DNA of 64,000 nt from Hydrogenophilus thermoluteolus (GTDB taxonomy: Bacteria > Pseudomonadota > Gammaproteobacteria > Burkholderiales > Rhodocyclaceae): positions 2,131,501-2,195,500 of the forward strand of contig NZ_AP018558.1 of assembly GCF_003574215.1 (NCBI RefSeq). The letters run 5' to 3'. Shown in pieces: positions 40,467-49,429 of this stretch (the stretch's first letter is position 1; every line of letters starts with the position of its first letter). The position numbers and the translations under genes are program-made. Below the pieces are notes generated by a model, which did no database searches, was not told the DNA's origin, and saw only the letters and a program-made list of their open reading frames with translations.

Positions 40467-42278
40467 ATGGCACAAACCACACACGATTGGACCCACTTGG
40501 AACCCCGACACGTCTTGGCGGGGTGGCTGCATCAAGCCATCACTGCAGCATTTCCCGACCACGCCCATCAACCGGTGACGCTCGAGCGCCCCAAAGACCC
40601 CAGCCACGGTGACTGGGCCACCACCTGGGCGCTGGCGCACGCCAAAGCGCTCAAACAAAACCCGCGCGCGATCGCCGAAGCGATCCGGCGCGAGCTCACC
40701 CCCCACCCGTGGGTTGCGGAGGTGACGATCGCCGGGCCTGGGTTTCTCAACATCCGTCTCACCCCGGCAGCGAAAACGGCGGTCGTGCCGAAGATCCTCA
40801 CCGCCCGTGACCGCTTTGGCGCCGGCAAACCCCGCGCCGAACGGGTACAGATCGAATTCGTCTCCGCCAATCCCACGGGGCCGCTCCACGTCGGGCACGG
40901 TCGCGGCGCCGCGTACGGTGCGACGCTTGCCAACGTCATGGCATTCGCGGGTTGGCAGGTCGCGCGGGAATACTATGTCAACGACGCTGGCCGCCAGATG
41001 GACATCCTGACGCTCTCCACCTGGCTGCGCTACCTTGCGCTTTTCGGTGTCGAGATTCCCTTCCCGAAAAACGCCTATCAGGGGCAATACGTCGTCGCGA
41101 TGGCCGAAACCCTCAAACAGGCGCACGGCGCACGGTTCTGCACTGCCACGGCGGAAGCGCTCCTTGCGGGCGTCCCCGAAGAGCCGCCTGCGGAACGCAC
41201 CGACGACGACGCAGCCCAACAACGCGAAGCGCGGCTTGATGCGCTCATCGCGAACGCGAAGCGGTTGTTGGGCGAAGATTATGTGTGGCTGCACCAGTTC
41301 GTGCTGGCCGAACAGCTCGGCGATTGCCGCGACGACCTTGCTGAGTTCGGCGTCACCTTCGACAACTGGTTTTCGGAGCAGAGCCTCTACGACACCGGTT
41401 TGGTCGCGCGCACCATCGAAACGCTGGAAAAGCGGGGCCACATCTACACCCAAGACGGCGCGAAGTGGTTCCGCGCCACTGCGTTCGGCGACGAAAAAGA
41501 CCGCGTGGTGCAGCGCGCCAACGGCAGCTACACCTATTTCGCTTCCGATATCGCTTATCACCTCAACAAATTCGAACGCGGCTTCGACCGCGTGATCGAC
41601 ATCTGGGGCGCCGACCACCACGGCTACATCCCCCGCATGCGTGCGGCGCTGGAGGCGCTGGGGCTCGACACCAGCCGCTTCGAAGTCTTGCTCGTGCAGT
41701 TCGCGGTGCTCTACCGCAACGGCGAAAAGGTGCCGATGAGCACCCGCGCCGGTGAATTCGTCACGTTACGCGAACTGCGCCACGAAGTGGGCAACGACGC
41801 GGCCCGCTTCTTCTATATCCTGCGTAAGTCGGATCAGCATCTCGATTTCGACCTCGATCTGGCAAAGCGGCAATCGAACGACAACCCGGTCTATTACGTT
41901 CAGTACGCGCATGCGCGCATCGCGTCGGTACTGCGCGAATGGCGCGAGCACGAAGCGGGCGACGCTGCGATCGACGAAACGCTCGCTACCGCCGACCTCG
42001 CCCCGCTCGAAGCCTCGCCAGCAGCGCTTGCGCTCGCGCAGCAGCTGCAAATGTTCCCCGCCATCGTCACCACCGCCGCCGAAGAGCGGGCGCCGCACCA
42101 TATCGCGTTCTACCTGAAAGCGGTTGCTGCCGATTTCCACGCGTGGTACAACGTCGATCGCATCCTGGTCGAGGACCCAGCGGTACGCCACGCGCGGCTG
42201 GCGTTGGCGCGCGCCACGCAATGGGTCCTCAAAAACGGTCTGCAGCTCCTCGGCGTTTCGGCGCCGGAGCGGATGTGA
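40467..42278 (+). CDS. argS: Arginyl-tRNA synthetase
   Basis: Class I synthetase of 603 residues, cytoplasmic. The N-terminal Add-1 domain is followed by FVSANPTGPLHVGHGRGAAYG (HVGH for HIGH), a long insertion, and the KMSKS-equivalent VPMSTRAGEFVTLREL, the degenerate form usual for ArgRS. The anticodon-binding DALR domain forms the C-terminus with YVQYAHARIASVLREW. It is followed 24 bases later by a SPOR protein and dsbA, the order seen in other betaproteobacteria. Confidence 0.97.
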   Translation: MAQTTHDWTHLEPRHVLAGWLHQAITAAFPDHAHQPVTLERPKDPSHGDWATTWALAHAKALKQNPRAIAEAIRRELTPHPWVAEVTIAGPGFLNIRLTPAAKTAVVPKILTARDRFGAGKPRAERVQIEFVSANPTGPLHVGHGRGAAYGATLANVMAFAGWQVAREYYVNDAGRQMDILTLSTWLRYLALFGVEIPFPKNAYQGQYVVAMAETLKQAHGARFCTATAEALLAGVPEEPPAERTDDDAAQQREARLDALIANAKRLLGEDYVWLHQFVLAEQLGDCRDDLAEFGVTFDNWFSEQSLYDTGLVARTIETLEKRGHIYTQDGAKWFRATAFGDEKDRVVQRANGSYTYFASDIAYHLNKFERGFDRVIDIWGADHHGYIPRMRAALEALGLDTSRFEVLLVQFAVLYRNGEKVPMSTRAGEFVTLRELRHEVGNDAARFFYILRKSDQHLDFDLDLAKRQSNDNPVYYVQYAHARIASVLREWREHEAGDAAIDETLATADLAPLEASPAALALAQQLQMFPAIVTTAAEERAPHHIAFYLKAVAADFHAWYNVDRILVEDPAVRHARLALARATQWVLKNGLQLLGVSAPERM

Positions 42279-42302
42279 GTCGGTTGGGATGGTGACGGAA
42301 CG

Positions 42303-42929
42303 ATGAACGTGGCTCGGATCGCAGCGCGAACACAACCTCCGCGCCCCCAGTGGGGGGGAACCCTGGTGGGGCTGCTCCTCGGGATTGCGCTGGGCGCGAT
42401 GCTCGCGCTGGCTGCGGCCTGGTACGTCACGCGCCACTCCCCGTTTCGAACCCAATCCGCGCCCACCGTCACCCCCAGCGAAATCCCGAAAGAGATTCTC
42501 GGGATGCTTCGCAGCCAAAACGGTGGCGCACCCACCGAACCCAACCCCCCCCAATCGGTCGCCACACAGCCTGGGTCGGCGCCGCTTGCCGCCGCTGCCC
42601 TGGAACCGGCTGCCACACCGCCCGTGGCAACACCGAACGCGACGTCCTCGATCACGGGGCCGGTCCCGCCAGCTCCCTCGGCACCGCCCGCCGCGAACGA
42701 ACGCTGGTTCTGGCAAGTGGGCGCATTCGGCTCGGAGCAAGAGGCCAACCGGGTGCGCGCCGAGCTGGCACTCTTGGGGCTCACTTCGCACGTGGAACCC
42801 ACCCGGATGGATGATGGTCGAACCCTTTACCGCGTCCGTGTCGGCCCGTATCCCTCACAACAGGCGGCGCAAGCGGTCCGCAACCGGCTGCAAGGGGCGG
42901 GTTACCAACCCGTGATGGTCAGAGGGTAA
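42303..42929 (+). CDS. SPOR-domain membrane protein
   Basis: A 208-residue inner-membrane protein with a short cytosolic N-terminus, one helix (about 17-41, LVGLLLGIALGAMLALAAAWYV), a Pro/Ala-rich periplasmic linker and a C-terminal SPOR domain (WFWQVGAFGSEQEANRVRAELALLGLTSHVEP to YRVRVGPYPSQQAAQAVRNRL). SPOR domains bind denuded septal peptidoglycan; members often act at division sites, as FtsN does. Encoded between argS and dsbA, as in related genomes, probably in one operon. Confidence 0.92.
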   Translation: MNVARIAARTQPPRPQWGGTLVGLLLGIALGAMLALAAAWYVTRHSPFRTQSAPTVTPSEIPKEILGMLRSQNGGAPTEPNPPQSVATQPGSAPLAAAALEPAATPPVATPNATSSITGPVPPAPSAPPAANERWFWQVGAFGSEQEANRVRAELALLGLTSHVEPTRMDDGRTLYRVRVGPYPSQQAAQAVRNRLQGAGYQPVMVRG

Positions 42930-42951
42930 TCACCCTGTTCAGGAGGAGCGA

Positions 42952-43608
42952 ATGCACAATGACTTTGGTGATCTGCTTACCCGTCGCGCGTGGCTTCGCA
43001 CCGCAGGCGGGTTGCTTGCGTTGGCTGCGCTGCCGCGTGCCGGCATAGCCGCCCCCACCCACGAAGTGATCGACCCGCCGATCGCCTCGCCCAGCGACGT
43101 GATCGAAGTGCTGGAGTTCTTCCATTACGGCTGTCCCCATTGCCGCAATTTCGATCCGCTCTTGCAGACGTGGAAAGCGAAATTGCCTGGCGACGTGCGG
43201 GTGCGCGCGGTGCCGGTCATCTGGAACCAACGGGTGCTCCAAGGGCTGGCGACGTTTCATTTCGCGCTCGCGGCAATCGGCGCGCTCGACACGCTCCATC
43301 CGCGCGTCTTTGCCGCATTGCAAGACGAACGGCGTCCGCTCTACGACCGCGACGGCGCCGCCGAATGGGTGCGCGAGCAGGGGGCCGACGGTGCGGCGCT
43401 CGCGAAAGCGTGGGATTCGTTCGGCGTACAGACCCGCGTGAAACAGGCCGACCGCGAGACGCGTGAATACCAGATCCAAGGGGTGCCGACGCTTGCGATC
43501 GCGGGGCGTTATCGCACTTCGGCGTCGCTCACCGGCAGCCACGAAGCCGCATTGGCCGAAGCGGATCGGTTGATTGCGCGCATTCGGCAAAGTCGACAGA
43601 AAGGGTGA
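42952..43608 (+). CDS. dsbA: Thiol:disulfide interchange protein DsbA
   Basis: Periplasmic oxidase of 218 residues that introduces disulfides. An N-terminal signal with TRRAWLRTAGGLLALAALP (twin-arginine-like, ending IAA) precedes a thioredoxin fold with active site C61-P-H-C64 and cis-proline in QGVPTLAI. It lacks additional cysteines, as usual for DsbA. AGGAGG lies upstream of the start. In this window it represents the oxidising arm opposite DsbD; DsbB is not here. Confidence 0.94.
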   Translation: MHNDFGDLLTRRAWLRTAGGLLALAALPRAGIAAPTHEVIDPPIASPSDVIEVLEFFHYGCPHCRNFDPLLQTWKAKLPGDVRVRAVPVIWNQRVLQGLATFHFALAAIGALDTLHPRVFAALQDERRPLYDRDGAAEWVREQGADGAALAKAWDSFGVQTRVKQADRETREYQIQGVPTLAIAGRYRTSASLTGSHEAALAEADRLIARIRQSRQKG

Positions 43609-43613
43609 CGGGC

Positions 43614-44045
43614 ATGGCCGGAGCCGGTAGTTACCTGACAACGGACGCCGCGCCTTCGGAGCGCCGCCGCCACCAACGGATCTACGTCGCGCTCGTCTCG
43701 TCGCGCCGTTTTCGGGTGGACTTCGCCGGCGTGCCCGGCGGCGATGACCGCCCCGTCTATGACCTCTCGCTGGGCGGCTTTTCGTGTGGCCGCCCTACTG
43801 AGTTACCCACCACCTCCTTTCCCTTCGTTTTGCACAACGACAACGACGCGCAACCGATTCGCGGTGAAGCCGAAGTCCGCGCGGTGGTGAGCGACGGCCG
43901 CATCGGCTGCGCATTCGTGGCGCTCGACCCGGCAGAGAGCGAACGCCTCACCCGTTGGCTCATCGATTACATCCTGGCAAATGCCCGCGTGCGCATCGGC
44001 GAAGAAGAGGCGCGCGCGATTGTCGAGGGGAATTCGTTTTTGTGA
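43614..44045 (+). CDS. PilZ-domain c-di-GMP-binding protein
   Basis: A 143-residue cytoplasmic protein. The signature for cyclic-di-GMP is present: RRRHQR (RxxxR type) near residue 20 and DLSLGGFSC (D/NxSxxG) near 50. The rest is a single PilZ barrel with a C-terminal helix. The ATG at 43614 is chosen; a GTG at 43605 overlapping the dsbA stop is also possible. No flagellar, pilus or cellulose gene neighbours it, so the output is unknown. The stop is 1 base from the macB permease stop on the other strand. Confidence 0.88.
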   Translation: MAGAGSYLTTDAAPSERRRHQRIYVALVSSRRFRVDFAGVPGGDDRPVYDLSLGGFSCGRPTELPTTSFPFVLHNDNDAQPIRGEAEVRAVVSDGRIGCAFVALDPAESERLTRWLIDYILANARVRIGEEEARAIVEGNSFL

Positions 44046-44046
44046 T

Positions 44047-45246
44047 TCACTCCTGACGGAGCGCGACGATCGGGTCGAGCCGCGCGGCGCGGCGCGCGGG
44101 CAGAAAACCGAACACCACCCCTACCGCGGCGGAAAAGAGCACCGCCAGCGCGATCACGCCGAAATCGAGGAGAAACGGAAACCCGAGCGCCTGCGCCGCC
44201 AAATAGGAAGCCACGAGCGCGAGGACGATCCCGATCGCGCCGCCCGCAAGCGAAAGTACCACCGCTTCGACCAGGAACTGTGTCATCACATCGACCGCGC
44301 GCGCGCCGATCGCCAACCGAATGCCGATCTCACGCGTCCGCTCGGTGACCGAAACCAACATGATGTTCATGATCCCGATCCCGCCGACCACGAGGCTAAT
44401 CGCCGCCACCGCGGATAGGAGCGCGGTGAGCATCCGGGTAGTCGAGGTGAACGTCCGCTCGATTTCGCGCGAATCGGTGATGCGGAAGTTGTCGCTCTCG
44501 TTCGGTGCGACCCGCCGCCGTTCCCGCAGCAACTGTTGGACTTCGGCGATCGCTTCGCTACTGGTGTAGCCGGGCGCAACGGCAGCGATGATGAACCGCA
44601 CCTGGGTGTTGCCCGCGATGCGGCGGTGATAGAGGCGCAACGGCACCATCACCAGGTCGTCCTGGTCGCTGCCGAATGCCGATTGCCCTTTCGCTGCGAG
44701 CACCCCGATCACCGAACAACTCAACCGGTCGAGCCGCATCCGTTCGCCGACCGGCGAGCGGTCGCCAAAGAGCGTCGTCGCTACCGTCTGTCCGAGCAGA
44801 CAGACCGGGGCACCGGAACGGAGCTCGCCCGGCGTCGGTTCGCGGCCGTCCGCTACGGGCCACTGCCGGGCCGTCAAGTACCCTTCGCCAATGCCGACGA
44901 TCTGTGTCGTCGTGCTCTGGTTGCCGGCGATCACGGTGCGGTTGGTCACCGCGGCAGGCGCAGCGATCGCGATCGACGCCGCTTCGCGCTCGAGAAAGCG
45001 GGCATCTTCGACGGTGAACGGAACGGTCAGACTGCCGGGCCCGAAGCCGCGCGACGGGCTGATGAAGAGAACGTTCGACCCCATCGCGGCGATCTGCTGC
45101 TGCACCGCGGCGGTTGCGCCGCGCCCCAGCGTGACGAGCGCGATCACCGCCGCAACCCCGATCACCACCCCGAGCACGGTGAGAAACGAGCGCAACGGGT
45201 TGCGCGAAAGGGCCCGCACCGCTTCGCGCCACGCGATCATCCACAT
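44047..45246 (-). CDS. MacB-type ABC permease
   Basis: Inner-membrane protein of 399 residues with the MacB/FtsX layout: first helix (RSFLTVLGVVIGVAAVIALVTLG), a large periplasmic domain, then three helices (TALLSAVAAISLVVGGIGIMNIMLVSVTERTREIGIRLAIGA and onward). It transmits ATP-driven mechanical movement to the periplasm and the MacA adaptor rather than forming a pore. The ATPase is encoded as a separate chain just upstream (10-base overlap), unlike E. coli MacB where both are fused. Likely exports macrolides, lipids or peptides; substrate unknown. Confidence 0.92.
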   Translation of the reverse strand: MWMIAWREAVRALSRNPLRSFLTVLGVVIGVAAVIALVTLGRGATAAVQQQIAAMGSNVLFISPSRGFGPGSLTVPFTVEDARFLEREAASIAIAAPAAVTNRTVIAGNQSTTTQIVGIGEGYLTARQWPVADGREPTPGELRSGAPVCLLGQTVATTLFGDRSPVGERMRLDRLSCSVIGVLAAKGQSAFGSDQDDLVMVPLRLYHRRIAGNTQVRFIIAAVAPGYTSSEAIAEVQQLLRERRRVAPNESDNFRITDSREIERTFTSTTRMLTALLSAVAAISLVVGGIGIMNIMLVSVTERTREIGIRLAIGARAVDVMTQFLVEAVVLSLAGGAIGIVLALVASYLAAQALGFPFLLDFGVIALAVLFSAAVGVVFGFLPARRAARLDPIVALRQE

Positions 45247-46004
45247 AGGCCGCCCCTCTCCTCACGTTCGATCCGCCCATCGCGGAAATGGACGATGCGC
45301 CCCGCGTATTCGGCCATCTCCGGTTCGTGGGTCACCATCACGATCGTCACCCCTAGCGTCGCGTTGAGCGTGGCCAGCAGTTGCATGATTTCGTGGCTGC
45401 GCGCGGTGTCGAGGTTGCCGGTGGGTTCGTCGGCGAGCAGAAGCTGCGGCCGGGTGACGATCGCGCGCGCGATCGCGACCCGCTGCTGTTGGCCGCCAGA
45501 GAGTTCGCTCGGGCGATGCCCTTCGCGACCGGAAAGCCCCACCTGCGCAAGCGCCGCTTGGGCGCGCGCGCGGCGCTCCGCCGCTTTCACCCCTTGGTAG
45601 AGGAGCGGCAATTCGACGTTTTCCAACGCGGTGAGCCGCGGCAAGAGGTGAAACCCTTGGAAGACGAAACCGATCACGTAGCGCCGCAGCAGCGCGCGCG
45701 CGTCGGCGTCGAGCGCGGTCACCTCCAGCCCTGCCAACGTATAGCGCCCCTGGGTGGGCGTATCGAGGCAGCCGATCACGTTCATACAGGTCGATTTTCC
45801 CGAACCGCTCGGCCCCATCAGCGCGACGAATTCGCCGCGCGCCACGGTGAGGTCGATCCCGGCAAGTGCAGAGACCGCGGCGTCGCCCGCCCCATAGACG
45901 CGGGTGATCCCTTCCAAGACGACGAGCGGGGAAAGCGCAGCACCCGCAGCGGTTGCCCCGCCCGAGCCCGGCGCCGGGGCTTGCGGCTGGGGTGCGTCGC
46001 TCAC
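45237..46004 (-). CDS. MacB/LolD-type ABC transporter ATPase
   Basis: A 255-residue ATPase: Walker A GPSGSGKST, Q-loop FVFQGFHLLPRLTALENVELPL, signature LSGGQQQRVAIARAI, Walker B LLLADEPTGNLD and switch histidine in VTHEPEMAEY. The N-terminal 20 residues (Pro/Ala/Gly) are an extra tail. It pairs with the permease downstream and the adaptor upstream (ATGA overlap with the latter). Sequence features of the LolD/MacB/FtsE class are clear; substrate specificity comes from the partner chains. Confidence 0.94.
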   Translation of the reverse strand: MSDAPQPQAPAPGSGGATAAGAALSPLVVLEGITRVYGAGDAAVSALAGIDLTVARGEFVALMGPSGSGKSTCMNVIGCLDTPTQGRYTLAGLEVTALDADARALLRRYVIGFVFQGFHLLPRLTALENVELPLLYQGVKAAERRARAQAALAQVGLSGREGHRPSELSGGQQQRVAIARAIVTRPQLLLADEPTGNLDTARSHEIMQLLATLNATLGVTIVMVTHEPEMAEYAGRIVHFRDGRIEREERGGLCG

Positions 46005-47314
46005 GGCGCCTCCGCGCGCAGTTCCCGAACGATCACCGGTGTACCGGCGCGCAGTTCCCCTCTTTCCACTTGGATTACCTCGCTGCGCTGCCCGTCGTTC
46101 AGCCCCAAACGAACCGTCACCGCGCTTGGCGCGCCCCCTTGCAGCACATAGAGTGTTACCGCGCCGCGCGTTTCGCGCTGTGGCGGTGATTGTGGGGCGC
46201 GGGGAATCCGCGGGCGCAGAAAATCGAAAAGGGAAAAACCTTTCGACGCTTCTGCCCGCTTTGCTTGCGGACGATAGCGCAATGCCGCGTTCGCCACCGT
46301 CAATACCCCTTCGCGGCGATCGGTTTCGATCTCGGCGGTTGCGGTCATCCCGGGACGAAGCCGCAGGTCAGGGTTTTGCACTGCGATCACCGTTTTGTAG
46401 GTGACGACGCCATTGACCACCTCGCTGCCCCAGCGCACCATCGTCACCTTCCCCGTGAAGGTTTCGTCAGGGAAGGCGTCGACCCGAAAATGGACCGTCT
46501 GCCCGGCGCGGACCCGGCCGACGTCGGCTTCGTCTACGTCGGCCAATAGCTCCATTTCGCGCAGGTCTTCGGCGATCACGAAGAGCACCGGCGCTTGCAA
46601 TGACGCCGCGATCGTCTGGCCGGGGTCGACTTTGCGCTGCAACACCACTCCGTCGACCGGAGAACGGATCACCGATTTGTCGAGGTTGATCGCCACCTCC
46701 TCGAGTTGCGCCTCGATCGCGGCGATCTGGGCCCGCACCTGCGCGTCGCTGGCTTCGGCACGCGCCACCGCGGCTTCCGCCGCATCGAGTTCGCTTTGCG
46801 CCACGGCTTGGCCATTGCTCGTTCGCGCCGCGGTCCGCAAACGGGCCAAACGGGTCTGCGTCTCCCGGATCGTCGCCGCCACCTCGGGCAATTTGGCGCG
46901 CGTTGCCGCCAACTGCGCCGTCAATTGGCGACGCTGCGCTTCGAGCTTGCGCGTGTCGAGCCGAGCGAGCACCGCCCCTTGGGTGACGCGGTCGTTGAAA
47001 TCGACAAGCACCTCGCGCACGGTGCCCGAAATCTCCGCACCCACGTCTACTTGTCGGGTCGGCTGCAACGACCCGGTTGCCGTCACCGTCGCGACCAGGT
47101 CTGCGATCCGCGCTGCGTCGGTGGCGTAGCGCACCACCGGCTGCGCAGGTTGCGTGTGCCACCACCACGTTCCGGCAACCCCTCCAAAGAGCAGCGCCAA
47201 GAGGATCCAGCGCCAGCGTGTGCGCCGGGGCTGGGCGCGCAGCCGTGCGCTCAGTTCTGGCGGAAGCACCCCCACAGCAGTCTGTCCCCCCTCGTTATTG
47301 TCTGCCTCCCTCAC
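46001..47314 (-). CDS. MacA-type periplasmic adaptor (HlyD/RND family)
   Basis: A 437-residue membrane-fusion protein with an N-terminal anchor (about 33-52, WILLALLFGGVAGTWWW), the barrel-sandwich opening TGSLQPTRQVDVGAEISGTVREVLVDFNDRV (shortened: DVGAEISGTVREVLV), a long hairpin with repeated Leu/Ala/Glu heptads and beta-barrel segment RSPVDGVVLQRKVDPGQTI. It joins the ABC pair to the outer-membrane channel downstream of its own gene order. ATGA overlap with the ATPase indicates coupling. First gene after the outer-membrane factor in the transcription direction. Confidence 0.92.
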   Translation of the reverse strand: MREADNNEGGQTAVGVLPPELSARLRAQPRRTRWRWILLALLFGGVAGTWWWHTQPAQPVVRYATDAARIADLVATVTATGSLQPTRQVDVGAEISGTVREVLVDFNDRVTQGAVLARLDTRKLEAQRRQLTAQLAATRAKLPEVAATIRETQTRLARLRTAARTSNGQAVAQSELDAAEAAVARAEASDAQVRAQIAAIEAQLEEVAINLDKSVIRSPVDGVVLQRKVDPGQTIAASLQAPVLFVIAEDLREMELLADVDEADVGRVRAGQTVHFRVDAFPDETFTGKVTMVRWGSEVVNGVVTYKTVIAVQNPDLRLRPGMTATAEIETDRREGVLTVANAALRYRPQAKRAEASKGFSLFDFLRPRIPRAPQSPPQRETRGAVTLYVLQGGAPSAVTVRLGLNDGQRSEVIQVERGELRAGTPVIVRELRAEAP

Positions 47315-47374
47315 GATAGCATGCTCCTTGGTCTCCTTGCTCCCCTTGCGGTCACCGCACCCTCCTTCACGCGC

Positions 47375-48808
47375 TCACCATGGCACGCCCAGATGGTATT
47401 CGAGCAACAGGCGGTCGTTTCGGCTCGTCGCGAGTGCCGTCTGGTAAGCGGCTTCGGCGCTGAGCCAGGTGCGCTGCGCGTCGAGGACGAGCGCGTAATC
47501 GACGAGCCCGGCGCGGTACTGCGCGTCCAACAGTTGCCACGCCCGCTCGGCTGCCTGCGCTGCGGCGGCAAGCGCGTGACGGCGCGCGTCGTTCGCGTGC
47601 AGCTGCGCAAGCGTCTGTTCGACCTCGCCCAACGCCGCGACGAGCGCAGCCCGGTAGTTCGCAGCCGCTTCGCGCACCGCGGCGTCGGCAGCGCGCGCTT
47701 CGGCAGCAAGCCGCCCACCGTCGAAGAGCGTCGCCGAAAGGTTCCACGCCAGCGCCCAACTCGCCGCGCTCATCTGCCACATCGCCGCCGGATTCGCCGC
47801 GGCGAACGCAAGCGTCCCAGTGAGCGGAAAAGTCGGGTATTGCGCCGCGCGCGCTTCGAGCGCACTGGCCACCGCTGCCGCGAGCTGCCGCTCCACTTCG
47901 CGCACGTCGGGACGGCGGCGCAAGAGGTCGATCGGGGTACCGGGGTCGGGCGGCGGTGGCAAGAGGTCGTCTGCAGAAAGGGGCGGCGGATCGCGCCAAG
48001 GGCCCTCTCCGCCTCCGGTAAGCGTCACCAGGCGTTCGACGGCAACAGCATACTGCGCCTGCGCTTGGGCGCGCTGTGCGGCGAGTTGCGCTGCCAGGGT
48101 TTCGAGCTGTGCCCGTTCCCGTTCGCTTGCGAGTCCTGCCGCGATGCGGGCGTCAAGGAGTGCCCGGCTCTGCGCGACGATGGCCATTTGCCGTTCGCTC
48201 ACCGCCTGCTGCGCGCGCGCGGCGATCGCGTCGAGGTAGGCCTGCGCGGCTTGCCAGAGCAACTGCCGTTCAAGGTGCGCGGCTGCCCAGTGGGCCGCCT
48301 CGGCTTGCAGCGCCGCGGCGCGCGCCGCCGCCGCGCGCCTACCGAAAAGGTCTGGCGTCCACTGCCCATCGATCCCCGCCTGCGTGGTGGCGTCGACGCT
48401 GGCTTGGCCGGTGCGCGCCGCGCCCGTACCGCTACGCGTCATGCCCGCATTCGCGGTGATCGTCACTGCCCCGGCTTGCGCCTGCGCCGCCTCGGCGAGC
48501 GCTGCGGCTTTCGCCCACCGCGCAAGCGCCGCCTCTCGCTCAGGGTTCGCCGCCCGCACCGCGGTAAAGAGTTGGGCGAGCGACGGTGCGGCGGTCAACC
48601 AGGGCGACGACACGTTGGCTGGCGCAACCTCGGCAACGCCATGGTGGAAACGCTTGGGCCAATCGGCTTCGGGATTCGGGTATTGCGGGGGCTGCACCGC
48701 GCACGCGGACAGGAAGAGCGGCGCCAGGTACACCCACCTAACGTGCAGTTGCCGCGAGCTGGGCAAGGGATTCGGGGTCGTTGCAATTGGCGAAGGCGTC
48801 GGGTTCAT
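47375..48808 (-). CDS. Outer-membrane efflux lipoprotein (NodT/OprM type)
   Basis: A 477-residue outer-membrane channel with a lipobox (APLFLSAC) that would place the lipidated Cys at residue 36. It has OEP repeats: LTGGGEGPWRDPPPLSADDLLPPPPDPGTPIDLLRRRPDVREVE (partial: IDLLRRRPDVREVERQL is diagnostic), and GLVDYALVLDAQRTWLSAEAAYQTAL near the end. The upstream ATG is 71 bases inside the end of mobA and lacks a good ribosome site; a shorter GTG start would give too short a signal. Forms the tripartite pump with the following MacA/ABC genes. Confidence 0.9.
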   Translation of the reverse strand: MNPTPSPIATTPNPLPSSRQLHVRWVYLAPLFLSACAVQPPQYPNPEADWPKRFHHGVAEVAPANVSSPWLTAAPSLAQLFTAVRAANPEREAALARWAKAAALAEAAQAQAGAVTITANAGMTRSGTGAARTGQASVDATTQAGIDGQWTPDLFGRRAAAARAAALQAEAAHWAAAHLERQLLWQAAQAYLDAIAARAQQAVSERQMAIVAQSRALLDARIAAGLASERERAQLETLAAQLAAQRAQAQAQYAVAVERLVTLTGGGEGPWRDPPPLSADDLLPPPPDPGTPIDLLRRRPDVREVERQLAAAVASALEARAAQYPTFPLTGTLAFAAANPAAMWQMSAASWALAWNLSATLFDGGRLAAEARAADAAVREAAANYRAALVAALGEVEQTLAQLHANDARRHALAAAAQAAERAWQLLDAQYRAGLVDYALVLDAQRTWLSAEAAYQTALATSRNDRLLLEYHLGVPW

Positions 48809-49403
48809 CCGCGAATGAGACCGCGCTGTGCGGCAAAGTTCCGTACCAGGCGTCGATTCTACGCCGATTGGTCGCCAAGAACGCGGTCAGACTGGGTAAA
48901 TGGGCACGATGGACGAGCAAAAAGACCGGATGGGCACGCACGCCGTCGTGGGCGAAAAAGACGGGCGGCAGAGTGTCGTGCGTGGTCTCCGCTCCGTGGA
49001 CACCGGGACGCGCCAACACCCCTGCTTTGTGCGCCGCGGCCAAGAAGCGCGCTACGAGATCGCGAGGCAGGAGCGGCGCGTCGCATGGCACCGTGACCAC
49101 CCATTCGCTGGGCGCCGCCGCCAGCCCCGCGGCGATCCCGGCAAGCGGCCCGGCAAAGCGCCATTCAGGGGCGTCACTGACCACGGGGTAGCCAAGCGCA
49201 CGGTAGCGCTCGAGGCTGCGGTTGGCACTGACAAGGAGCTGAGTAACCTGCGGACGCAACCGCTCGATCGCCCACGCGATGAGCGGTTTGTCACGCCAGG
49301 TAACCCACCCTTTGTCAACGCCACCCATGCGCCGCCCTTCGCCACCGGCAAGGATCAGCCCGGTCACGGCGGGCCGGTTCGGGTCGGGTTCGGCATGGGA
49401 CAT
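48738..49403 (-). CDS. mobA: Molybdenum cofactor guanylyltransferase MobA
   Basis: Attaches GMP to molybdopterin to form bis-MGD cofactor; 221 residues. The nucleotide-binding start LILAGGEGRRMGGVDKGWV and the second block RPQVTQLLVSANRSLERYRALGYPVVSD, then VPCDAPLLPRDLVARFL, match MobA. The ATG at 49403 is chosen because the domain begins soon after; longer upstream reading overlaps the oxidoreductase gene. Its 3' end overlaps the outer-membrane lipoprotein gene by 71 bases. Functionally linked to modABC and implies a DMSO-reductase-type enzyme elsewhere in the genome. Confidence 0.93.
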   Translation of the reverse strand: MSHAEPDPNRPAVTGLILAGGEGRRMGGVDKGWVTWRDKPLIAWAIERLRPQVTQLLVSANRSLERYRALGYPVVSDAPEWRFAGPLAGIAAGLAAAPSEWVVTVPCDAPLLPRDLVARFLAAAHKAGVLARPGVHGAETTHDTLPPVFFAHDGVRAHPVFLLVHRAHLPSLTAFLATNRRRIDAWYGTLPHSAVSFADEPDAFANCNDPESLAQLAATAR

Positions 49404-49429
49404 CGGGATGTCGTCCTCTCTTTCCTGTG

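Noticed and set aside
46706..49096. Very long open frame on the plus strand opposite macA and the outer-membrane lipoprotein gene
   Set aside because: The composition is Arg/Ala-rich, as expected of a shadow in GC-rich DNA, with no motifs; the minus-strand genes have clear family matches.
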